A stretch of 64,000 bases of DNA, from assembly GCA_963921195.1 (NCBI GenBank), contig OY992537.1, positions 2,294,001 to 2,358,000 of the forward strand, read 5' to 3'. This DNA comes from Pegoplata infirma (taxonomy: Eukaryota > Arthropoda > Insecta > Diptera > Anthomyiidae). Positions 19,936 to 28,828 of the stretch are shown piece after piece (position 1 is the stretch's first letter; each line of letters begins with the position of its first letter). The translations under genes and the position numbers were made by a program. The notes beneath the pieces were generated by a model. That model searched no databases, was not told where the DNA came from, and saw only the letters and a list, made by a program, of their open reading frames with translations.

Positions 19936-22419
19936 TTAAGATTGGTTATAAAACTTTTGGGCAGTCTTCTTTGCAGTTGGAGTACGCTTTTCAGATATAT
20001 CAAATGATTTCGGCAATTTCTTTTGCTGTTTTGCCTTGGCTTTGGCGGCTTTTATTGCCTTAACCTTCCTTGTGTAGGCATTAAGATATCGCCTACCCAT
20101 GTGGCAAAGTAAAACAATGGTAAGGTGTTCTAATATCTCGATTTTATGATCATAACATTCATCTTTTTCATCAAATGTTTCTGGATGTCTTTTCGCATTA
20201 ATTTTTTTGCTTTGTGCCATTATATAGTCTTTTATACCCTCCATTTCTTTTTTCTCTGCAAAGACGTGGTGTACAATATCTAAATGGTCACAAGTTGCAG
20301 CAAAAAATTTATCATCAGGATTTAATAACCTAAGCTGATCATCTGTATAGTTTTTAAAGTCAATAAATCGTTCAGTTGGCGAAGAAAGAGGCCCAAGTTT
20401 TTTGAGCTTGAGTTCACATCTGGGGCATTTTGATTTATTTAGCCGCGACTTTATACCATAACCAATATAATATCTGTTGGCCATTACCTTGGGCATTGCT
20501 GGACGATTTTTGTCTAATAATTCACTTAGTTGTTCACTAAAGTCATATTCTTTTTCAATATCTATTGCTTCATCAGCATCTTCATCGTCTATAACTTCAT
20601 AAATTTCTATTGTATCGAAATCGCCTTCAAATTCCAATTCAAATTCCCCTTCAAAGTCCTCTACATTAAGGTCATATTCATATTCGTGTAACGTATTTTC
20701 TTCTTTATCTGTTACCGTTTCACTAGAAACTAATGAATTGTCGTAGGAATTGGCAGCTTTTACAACAGCTGATAAGTCCAAGTTCAGATTTAACTCATAA
20801 TCTTCATCGAATTCACAATTGGTTTTGTCCACACTCTTAAGTCGTACCATTTTCAATGAGAGCATATGACCTGTTTTGTATGATAATTCCCTTACTGAAG
20901 GATTAGTGTTGTTTCCTAGACTTGATCTGTAAATTGAAAACAAGTTCTCAACATCGTCTTGATTTATTCGTCCAAGAGCTATGAATTTAATATGTTCATA
21001 ATGTGCAAATATGTCGTTAGCTAATTCAGTTAAACCTTTTATAAGTCTTATAAAATTCATAACTGATACAACTCTACTGCCTTGAGGAAGTTTAAAACTC
21101 TCTAAGTATTCTTTAAAGGCATTCATCTTTTCCAGAATATTATTATCACGGGTGACTGGATGCTTGTTAATATTTTTACCAAAATGTTTTGCATTAACAT
21201 GGTCAAACCCGTTATTTACTGCTTCGCATAATTTAGCTGTGGCATCAAGATTTGTAATGTTGTCGGTATCTTTAAATTGGTCCGCACATGCCTGTATTGC
21301 AGCCGAATAGGTATGGCTAAAAACTTGCGCTGCAAGTTTTACTCTCATGACTAAAAATGCTATGGGATTGATGTGATTCCATGTAATTTTGGGAGCCATT
21401 CGACCAGTTTCACTTGTTTGATCTATATCAAACATCTCTCTTATAACGTTCCAACTGACTTCGCCATGTACTGTTTCAAAATTAACTTTAACTAAAGTAT
21501 TTCTTAGTCCCTTTAAAAGATGAGGAGAATCATGTAATAGTATAACTTTTTGTCCATCACCGTCAATAAAGTGATTATCGTCTTTTACAGCTCTTAATAG
21601 CTTGTAACACTTCTGGTTGTTTGCACCTTGGTCGCAAACGAGGCACTTTACGTCAAACCCAGCTTTTCTAATAACTTTTAATAATAGCGTTATTGATTCA
21701 ACTAGTTGCTCTGCAGTAATTTCGGTGCTTGTTGCACACCAGGAAATCGGAATTTTCCAAGAGCCAACTATGCCTTTAAGCATGAAAACATTAAATTTTC
21801 CAGCAATTTGAGGGCTTCGATTCCCATTTCCAAGGTCACTAAAACCATCAAACTTATCTTGTCTGATGTTGTACTGGAGTTCGTGACGTCCCGAGATTTC
21901 ATCGAACATTAAAATGCACAGTCTGTCCTCTGTTTTCAGTTGACTGGCCATTGTCTCAAGGATTTTTACTATCACCGTATTAAGTCCAGGACCAAATGAT
22001 TTAATCGGAGCCCAGCGGTACATGCTTGAATCTGAGGGCAATGGAAATTTAAGTCTATCACGCATGTATTTAAATCCACTTCTAAAATTGTAGTACATGT
22101 TCTGTAGGAGAATTTTATCTTCTTCGGAATACCGTTTGTAATGTGGATTGCATATAAGTTTAGCGAAATTTACTGCGTCTTTGCATGCGCCCTTTATATA
22201 GATGGAATTTTGCTTAAGTTCAACAATTTGTTCATCTTTTGTTGCAATTTGTTTTTTCAAATCAGCAATTTTACACTGTGTAATCACATCTCTTTCCTCT
22301 GTTTTGTGCTTATAGGCTTCGAACTCTATTTGGAGAAGTGAATATTTGTGAATTATGTCTAAAATTTTTCCCTTTTCTTCATCTTTGCCTTCACATAAGA
22401 CGAAGGATAAGCATGGCCC
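19936..22419 (-). CDS. P-element-type transposase, catalytic exon (copy 1)
   Basis: Open from just after a TAA (22420-22422) to the stop at 19936-19938. There is no ATG before the core, so it must be entered by splicing. Numbered from the GTG codon at 22285-22287: a coiled coil precedes and spans residues 1-30; the RNase H-like core follows with LPSDSSMYRW (83-92), FDE (D129), GFSDLG (148-153), CDQGANN (D219), HDSPHLLKGLRN (D253) and NQDDVENLF (E447). D129, D219 and E447 are the likely catalytic triad of this superfamily. Residues 490-585 are strongly acidic; CPRC (621-624) and CDH (666-668) may bind zinc; the C-terminus is Lys-rich. Family: P transposase (751 aa) and THAP9 (903 aa). No disruption was seen inside this exon. 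Confidence 0.93.
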   Translation of the reverse strand, partial: GPCLSFVLCEGKDEEKGKILDIIHKYSLLQIEFEAYKHKTEERDVITQCKIADLKKQIATKDEQIVELKQNSIYIKGACKDAVNFAKLICNPHYKRYSEEDKILLQNMYYNFRSGFKYMRDRLKFPLPSDSSMYRWAPIKSFGPGLNTVIVKILETMASQLKTEDRLCILMFDEISGRHELQYNIRQDKFDGFSDLGNGNRSPQIAGKFNVFMLKGIVGSWKIPISWCATSTEITAEQLVESITLLLKVIRKAGFDVKCLVCDQGANNQKCYKLLRAVKDDNHFIDGDGQKVILLHDSPHLLKGLRNTLVKVNFETVHGEVSWNVIREMFDIDQTSETGRMAPKITWNHINPIAFLVMRVKLAAQVFSHTYSAAIQACADQFKDTDNITNLDATAKLCEAVNNGFDHVNAKHFGKNINKHPVTRDNNILEKMNAFKEYLESFKLPQGSRVVSVMNFIRLIKGLTELANDIFAHYEHIKFIALGRINQDDVENLFSIYRSSLGNNTNPSVRELSYKTGHMLSLKMVRLKSVDKTNCEFDEDYELNLNLDLSAVVKAANSYDNSLVSSETVTDKEENTLHEYEYDLNVEDFEGEFELEFEGDFDTIEIYEVIDDEDADEAIDIEKEYDFSEQLSELLDKNRPAMPKVMANRYYIGYGIKSRLNKSKCPRCELKLKKLGPLSSPTERFIDFKNYTDDQLRLLNPDDKFFAATCDHLDIVHHVFAEKKEMEGIKDYIMAQSKKINAKRHPETFDEKDECYDHKIEILEHLTIVLLCHMGRRYLNAYTRKVKAIKAAKAKAKQQKKLPKSFDISEKRTPTAKKTAQKFYNQS

Positions 22420-22669
22420 TTAAATTTTTTTTTTCCAATCATGTCTGGCCGAAAATGATTTGAGCATATAGATAAATTCTGCAAATGTAAGTACTTGTCT
22501 TCGACTTTTATAGCTTTAACCCATTCCTCTTGTTTGTCCTTTGGGATTGATAATATTCGGTTTGTTGTACTTACCGAAGCACAGCCAAAAGCATGACACT
22601 TTTGGACAGTTACTTCTGTTGTTACGTCTTGTGAAACTGATGGAGGAACTAATAACCGTTCTTCATTGC
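22359..22669 (-). CDS. transposase exon 2 with second THAP-like finger, ending in a stop (copy 1)
   Basis: Entered by the acceptor TTAATTTTCAG at 22670-22680, in phase with exon 1. After a 23-codon linker it encodes a second THAP-like module: CHAFGC (Cx4C, from 22600), LSIPKD, EEW, ICSNHF (Cx2H) and GHAYPSSY in place of AVPTIF. The frame ends at TAG 22359-22361, giving a 176-residue THAP-THAP protein if read through. The exon holds a perfect donor GTAAGT at 22574, directly after CHAFGCAS; splicing from it to AG at 22324-22325 (251-nt intron, phase 0) would enter the catalytic frame. Alternatively the stop is a disabling frameshift. One THAP domain is usual for P transposases, so a second is notable. 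Confidence 0.72.
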
Positions 22670-23209
22670 CTGAAAATTAACCACAACATAATAAAAACAA
22701 ATTAAGATTACCCTGAACCAAACTAAATAAATTACCATGTTGAAAATATAATAATAAAAGTTCTTAACAAAAATAATAAAAAAACTTTTTTAATTTTTTG
22801 TTTAACATGTTAGTTTTTTATTATAATTTAAATATTTTATTACAAACATTTACATTACATTGGGAATTGCTTAAACTTAATATATTAATTAGCATTTCTT
22901 TTAATTTACTTAAAAGATCATTGTAGGCTTTTGATTCTTTATTTATTTTTTAATATTTTTCACTTTATTTAAAAAATCTATTAAACCTTATTGGTGCCTT
23001 TGGAATAGGGGAATACTCACTTTATCATTCCATTTGTAATTCTTTGAAGCATACGTCTGGGACTCCATTGGTTTAAAAAAAAAAATTAAAATTTTTTACA
23101 TAAGTGTTTTGGCTAAATTACGAAAACTACTTCGTCGGTTGTAGTTTTAGCATATTTTTGGTCAAATTATGCCAGATTTTTGCTCACTCCGACACAGATT
23201 TTTTTTGGA

Positions 23210-23420
23210 AAACCTATCCAAGTCTGTAAAGAACGTGCCAAACATGGTCATTTTTTGTCATATTGAGTGAAATACCAAAGTTTTTGTAAATTAGTCTTTT
23301 TTGTCATGTTGTTAGCACAACAAGATAGGTATTTTAAATACCTTTATTCTGATACCAAATATGCCTATGCTAATTTTAATTAAATATGCGTAAATCGTAA
23401 AAAAATTAAAACGGTCAACT
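23210..23420. repeat. dispersed repeat block shared with 44290-44520
   Basis: 'Aacctatccaagtctgtaaagaacgtg.ccaaacatg', 'gttgttagcacaacaagataggtattt' and 'gataccaaatatgcctat' recur in the same order in the fold-back at 44155-44574, without the inverted ends. Confidence 0.7.
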
Positions 23421-23431
23421 TTACAAATGAC

Positions 23432-23912
23432 CACTGTTGCCAACTATTTTTAATCAAAAACCTCTAAATAACACTAAAAAAGCGCTAGAAACCGCCAAAA
23501 ATAAATTTAGCGGGGAAAATTTAAAATTATCCCGCTAAATTACGAAAAAAAGCGCTAAAAACCGAAAAACTTGGCATTTTTGATGGACAAAAAAGAAAAA
23601 ATTAAAAAAAAACCTCCAAATTATTTTTTCTACGAAAATTTACTTTTCACTAAAAACGCGGAAGAAGCCGACGAAAAAAATTTAGCGGGAAAATATAAAA
23701 TTCTCCCGCTAAGTTACAAAAAAAAGCGCTAAAATTCGACAAACTTGGCATTTTCGATTGAAAAAAAAAGAAAAATTGGAAAAAACTGTAAATTTTTTCC
23801 ACTAAATCCAAACAAAAAGCGCTAGATTTTCCCGCTAAAACCAATTTTCCCCCGCTAAACCCAAACAAAAAGCGCTAGATTTAGCGGGAAAACCTCCAAC
23901 TTGGCAACAGTG
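23432..23912. mobile_element. 481-bp hAT MITE with perfect 8-bp TSD
   Basis: Ends CACTGTTGCCAACT and inverse; identical CAAATGAC on both sides (23424-23431, 23913-23920). The interior is built of 'agcgcta.a' and 'tttagcggg'/'cccgctaaa' units in both orientations, a feature of fold-back hAT MITEs. The 72-residue minus frame is array sequence. Confidence 0.88.
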
Positions 23913-25650
23913 CAAATGACGATAAAAACGCGCATAAAAAAAAAAATTGTACTGGCATCACTTGTAACTGTATTATAAACTATTCACAATAGACATGCAC
24001 AAAAAGAATTGAACAAATATGAAAGTTGTACAAATAAGAATATTAAAAATATAATTGTTTAGATTTAATTCTATACAGAAAATACTAAGAAATATACATT
24101 CTGATTTTCCTATGTGATGAATTGTTCGTGAAAAATTGTGTAATCCTGTAAACGCTTTCATTGAATTCAGGAAAACAAAAAATCCTTAAAAAGTGATGGA
24201 ATAAGATTATGTTTATAATTATTACATGCTTAAAACAATGTAAATGTTCATGTAACTATGCAAAATAAAGGCTTTTGATTTGTTTATGTGTTCCGGTTAA
24301 AATGTGTGGATCATAGTATACATATGTATATAGCTGACTGGACGGCAAGAGTTTTAAAAAAACTCGAAAATGCTTGGCGGAGTACTGGGTATGGCATCTA
24401 AAAACCAGTCTTGAACAAATAAACTTTATATATATTATCAGTTTCGGTTTTAAGACGTTCTATGATTTCCTTTCGTCAGTCTGTGTAAAGAGCATTGCAG
24501 TACAAACAAATCCAATTTTATGTTTTTTTTTCCAAAAATGACTAAAAACTGTTTTTTACTAAAAATAAAACTTTTGTATTCAAATTTTTGGTGTTTTCAT
24601 TTGTATAAGAAATATTTTAGGCACTGTGAGGGTTCATGGATTCAGCAAAGTATCTATCTGATTTTTGTAAGTAATAAATGATAGGTAGGATTGTCTTGTA
24701 GCAACTTGAAATATCAGTCTAGGAGTCAATAACTATAAAAGTGTATTATCCAAGGTAGAAAGTGTAAAGTGTATTATAAATTTAATATTTTAGTGACGTA
24801 AATGAAAACAATTTTCTTTCGAAAATTTGCAAAGATTTTTAAAACCCGATTTTTATTTTTTCGTTCAAATTTTCGGTTATTTTTTGGATTTTTATTTTCA
24901 ACCAGAAAATAAAAGTTTTGTTTTGATTTTTTTACTTTGATCGATTTTATTTTTAAATATTTTTTATTCAGTCAACTTTCTACAAATATTGGACGGAAAA
25001 TAAACTGTCTAACAGGAAGTCCTTCATTATAGAAAAAGGGACATGAAGTGAACATTGAGTAAAAATATACATACATTTATATGCAGGCCCAGATAGATCA
25101 AGCCTTTTCTCAATATATTTTTACAAAGAAAATCGATATGCATTATTAAATTTTTCATAGGAGAAAATCCCAAAGATCCAATAGATAAAGCAATTTTCCT
25201 AAAGAAAACTTAAGCCTCTTCAACTAATTTTCGCTTGTTAAGATCTCGTATTCTGATATATTGTTTCTAAACTTGAGAGGTGTTCTTAAACATTTCTTCT
25301 ACAAGCAAAGCTCTGAGATATTTATCTTAAAAATGTCAGCATCTGAGACATTAAAGGCTGAAGATGAAATTTTTAAATTCTTACGAATAGAATACTGACT
25401 GTCCTTGATTTCCAGCCTACATCCCCACTTTCAGGGCAAATTTTTAATTGGCTGAATTGCAAATTCTGTTAATATATTAAAAATCTTTTTATTTATTTTA
25501 TTTGCTCAACAAAAAATATACACAAGAAATTTTGATTTTATTTTTTGTTTTGTTTCGAATTGTTTCTATTTTTGGATTTTTTTTATTTGTTAAAATAATC
25601 GTTATTATTTTTCAAAAAATAAAAATCAACTTTCTGATTGAATATTTTAT

Positions 25651-26182
25651 TTTTATACCCTCCAACCACAGTATGGGGGTATACTCACTTTGTCAGTCCG
25701 TGTGTAACGCATCGAAATATCGGTCTAGGACCCCATAAAGTATATATATTATTGATCAGTGATCCATTCTAAGACATTCTAGCGATGTCCGTCTGTCCGT
25801 CCGTCCGTCTGTGGAAGACACTATACAGTCCAAAGTAAAAGAGCTAGACTCCTGAAATTTGGCACGAATATGTCTTATGGTATTGGGCTGGTTAAGTTCG
25901 AACATGGGCAAAATTGGATCAGGGGGAAAAAAGTTCCCCTCTTAAGAACTAAACAAACCTCAAAAAAAAGCCATTTTTTATAGGTTTTTTGTACTTTTGC
26001 TTAGCAAACGAAACATTTTTATGTCAAAAGAAGGTCAAAGTCTTGCAGTTGGATCCAGGAAGGTTGTCTCCCACCGATGTTACCACCCCCCCCCCAAAAA
26101 AAAAAAACGCCCCTGTTTTTTTTTAACATGTTGGAGGGTATAAAAGATTCGGCACAGCCGAATTTAACACTCTCACTTGTTA
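25651..26182 (+). repeat. GTCY-type dispersed repeat, complete
   Basis: Textbook layout for the family in this window: TATACCCTCC with a palindrome (CCACAGTATGGGGGTATACTC), 'gaccccataaagtatatata', 'gatcagtgatccattctaagacattctagcgatg', GTCTGTCC units, body, and terminal TTCGGCACAGCCGAA hairpin followed by 'ctcacttgtt'. It includes C10 and A12 homopolymers at 26088-26109. Probably non-autonomous; Helitron-related or SINE-like origin is undecided. Confidence 0.82.
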
Positions 26183-26443
26183 TAAATAAAAATCATAAAC
26201 AAACTGTTTGGAAGTTGTTTGAATATATGTAAACATTTTCAAATACTCAATAAATAGCAATTTTTTTGAATAAAAATTATAACCGTATGTCCCTGGATAA
26301 TACCTTTTAAAAAGTTACTTTGGTATTATCTATTCATGATTCCAGAATATCTGTCCGTCAGTTTTACTTACAATGTTTTGAATATTGTTTATTCGTGTTT
26401 TTGAAAATGTCGAATTCAATATTGATGTTTAATTTATACTTAC

Positions 26444-26663
26444 CCAACAATATACTTGGAACTGCCCCAGGTTTTAACATGCCTGATGGGCGAAAACATA
26501 TTGGCAAAAAGTGACGGCTACAAACCCTTGTCAAATCCTTATATTCTGAAATTCCTAGATTTTGGCACCACTCTTTAGCCAAATTCTTAGGGATACTAAA
26601 TAAGCGGATTGTATCATCTCCAATTATTTTCCCGGGACAGTTCTTTACAACGCATATATACAT
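26444..26663 (-). CDS. transposase exon 1: N-terminal THAP zinc finger (copy 1)
   Basis: ATG at 26661-26663 with A at -3. 73 full codons plus one base, ending at a consensus donor G|GTAAGTATA (intron starts 26443). THAP signature complete: C4 and C9 (Cx4C), FSIPKN, W32, C48-x2-H51 with RHF, and the closing GAVPSIL (AVPTIF box). THAP domains are site-specific DNA-binding zinc fingers; in P elements they bind near the ends. The open frame continues 25 codons past the donor but loses similarity there, supporting the splice site. The next exon lies 3.77 kb away, beyond several nested repeats. Confidence 0.93.
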
Positions 26664-27019
26664 ATTAATAATACGATATTTTAATTATAGTGAACAAATA
26701 TATATTAAAAAATACTTTGTTACAAAACAAAATTATATATATATATATTTTTTATTTTTATAATATTAACTTATATTATCACTTATAATTACTTATTTTA
26801 TCACTTAATATAGCTTATATTATAATTTTTAAAGTTTTAAGGTAATTTTAAAAGTTTTTTATTGTAGTTTTTGGAGATTTTTTTTTATTTAGCTTTTCTT
26901 AGAAAAATAACGTATTTTTCAAGTTCTTTTACGACTTCATATTTCGTTCTTAATACTGTTTTCAATTTACTTTCTTTGACTGATTTCTAAACTAAAAAAA
27001 ATTCACAATTACCGATAAT

Positions 27020-27470
27020 TAGGGCATGCATCTATTAATCGAAAATATGTGATTATAAAATCATCTAAAAATCCAAAATATGCACTAAAAATTTAAAAAA
27101 ATATGCATTTAAAAAATTGTTGTATTAACAAAAAAAAAAAAAAACACAAAATAGGGTTTGTCGAATACTTGATGAATACAATTTTTAAGAAAGTTTTTGT
27201 TAATGAAAACGATTTTAATTAGTCAAAAATTTTTTAAACACATTTTGTGATAACAACTTAAGTTAATATTTATTTTTTTGGAGTTTATAAAAAAAGGAAC
27301 AGCAAACTTCTTAACACATACCCTCTATCATTTACAATTAGTGGAACAAAACGTTAACAATTTATATGAAAATATGCATTTATACCAAAACATGCAACTA
27401 CAAATCGATTCCATTTTATTGCAAATTTCTTGATTCAGATAGATACTTAGTTTGTAATATTCAATTTCAC
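27020..27470. repeat. ATATGCA-rich relic related to the hAT MITE at 57111
   Basis: 'Gcatgcat...cgaaaatatg', repeated 'aaaatatgca', and 'caactacaaatcgattccattttattgcaaatttcttgattc' parallel 57111-57684. The perfect ends of that copy are not preserved here. Confidence 0.5.
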
Positions 27471-27813
27471 AAAGAGAAGGTCAGCACTGTGTCAGCGGTG
27501 ATTTTTTTGTATGGAAATAAAATTTCTAAAAGTTTTATTTTAAAAAAGAAATGTAAAAATTTTTAAAAATTGCATTTAAAAAACTTTTTTTAAATTTTAT
27601 TAAAAAAATCTAAATTTGTATTTCATTAATAATTTATTAATAAGTTTTCCCTTGTCTGGTTAAAATACAAAAATTTCCCCCTACCTTTATAAATTTACAA
27701 ATAATGAGAATTCATATTTAACGATTTTTTTCATCTTAAATATTTTCAGCGTTATTTTAACATTTGACTTGACGCTTTTATTTTTCAGCTAAAATGCACT
27801 TGAAAACAGAGGT

Positions 27814-28042
27814 GTTTTTTAAGTGAATATCAGGCACAAAGAAAAATAGAAAATAAGTTGCAAGCCAACCAGTATTTAACAAAAATACCAATATTTATTT
27901 GTTATAATCTGTTATAATGTGTCCTAAACTGGTATAATTTGTTGCGTTCTCTTTTTTTGGTTGCGTGTGGATCTTAACTCCCCATCTATGCAATTTTCGT
28001 GAGAGTGCATAATGTCCACTTTGTCACAATAGAACCCCTCTG
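27814..28042. repeat. right terminal inverted repeat of copy 1
   Basis: Inverse of the left TIR; its last base is the terminal G of CCCCTCTG at 28042. The next base already belongs to the truncated left TIR of copy 2. Confidence 0.88.
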
Positions 28043-28231
28043 TTAAGACCCACACACAACCAAAAAAGAGCTCGCAACAGATTAGAACAGCTTATATCGA
28101 TTATATAGATTATGGCAGTTTTTATCGAATAATATTGTTTTTTTTTAAGAAAATACTTGTATTTTTAAAAATACTGGTTGGCTTACAACTTTTTTAGTTT
28201 TTACTTTGGTTCTGGTATTTGCTAAAAAAGT
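28043..28231. repeat. truncated left TIR of copy 2
   Basis: Corresponds to 12868-13056. The outer 65 bp, including the presumed cleavage end, are missing, so copy 2 should not be mobile by itself. Confidence 0.85.
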
Positions 28232-28640
28232 ATATCCCTGATTTGGATTACACTAAAAACTAAAATTTGTAAAGACCATACATGGGACTAATTAATAAAA
28301 GAGACCAATTAATTGATGGTTTAGTTACCATTTAATTGATGTCAATGGTAATGAAATTTTTTTCATTACCATTTGGTTGAATCAATGGTAGTGGCGGTAA
28401 TTGAAACAATTTAATTACTAATAAAAAATAAAAAAAATAACTACCATGGCATGGTATGGCATTAATTAAAAAAATAATTACCATTTGTAAAATTCGTCAC
28501 AATATCGTCAAAATCGTTAATATTTGAAAATATATGTTCTTTGTTATTTTGTATTTAAAATTTTCACGTTGAAAAAACCAAACACACATTGATTGCCTTT
28601 GTTATACACAAAATTTAAAATTCTTTGTTTGCGTTTTGAT

Positions 28641-28786
28641 TTTTATACCCTCCACTCTAGTGATAGAGGGTATATATAAGTTTGTCATTCCGTATGTAAC
28701 ACATTGAAATATTGGTTTAGGACCCCATAAAGTATATATATTCATGATCCTTGATCGATTCTAAGTCGATCTAGCGATGTCCGTCC

Positions 28787-28828
<42 letters not shown>

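Larger units (their letters stand above)
22670..26443 (-). other. large transposase intron loaded with insertions (copy 1)
   Basis: Donor GTAAGTATA at 26443 and acceptor TTTTCAG at 22670. Within it lie a hAT MITE (23432-23912), a GTCY repeat (25651-26182) and a block at 23210-23420 shared with 44290-44520. P-element introns are normally 50-200 bp, so the size is best explained by insertion. Confidence 0.75.
12803..28042 (-). mobile_element. giant P-element/THAP-type DNA transposon, copy 1 (complete ends)
   Basis: It is bounded by inverted repeats starting CAGAGGGGTTCTATTGTGAC (left 12803, right end inverse at 28042). It encodes on the minus strand a THAP-domain transposase with an RNase H-like core (19936-26663), the hallmark of the P superfamily. 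At 15.2 kb it is far longer than the 2.9-kb Drosophila P element. Later insertions account for several kilobases of that: a GTCY repeat containing a Transib-like element, a satellite array, a fold-back and two further repeats. No 8-bp TSD was found: the left flank is ATCTCTAC, and the sequence after copy 2 is TTCACAAT. Confidence 0.88.

Noticed and set aside
22285..22287. GTG codon as the true start of the 783-residue frame
   Set aside because: A eukaryotic transposase would not start at GTG, and the frame stays open upstream into a coiled coil up to 22419. Entry by splicing is the better explanation.
21617..22341. Plus-strand frames opposite the transposase
   Set aside because: Antisense shadows of the catalytic exon.
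22421..22434. A10 homopolymer as the cause of the frame break between exon 2 and the catalytic frame
   Set aside because: Adding or removing one A does not join the two frames: one option meets TAA at 22420-22422 and the other enters the third frame. The THAP-like frame also continues correctly past the run to GHAYPSSY.
26320..26514. Plus-strand 64-residue frame over the THAP exon
   Set aside because: Shadow of the minus-strand THAP exon, which has full domain residues and a splice donor.
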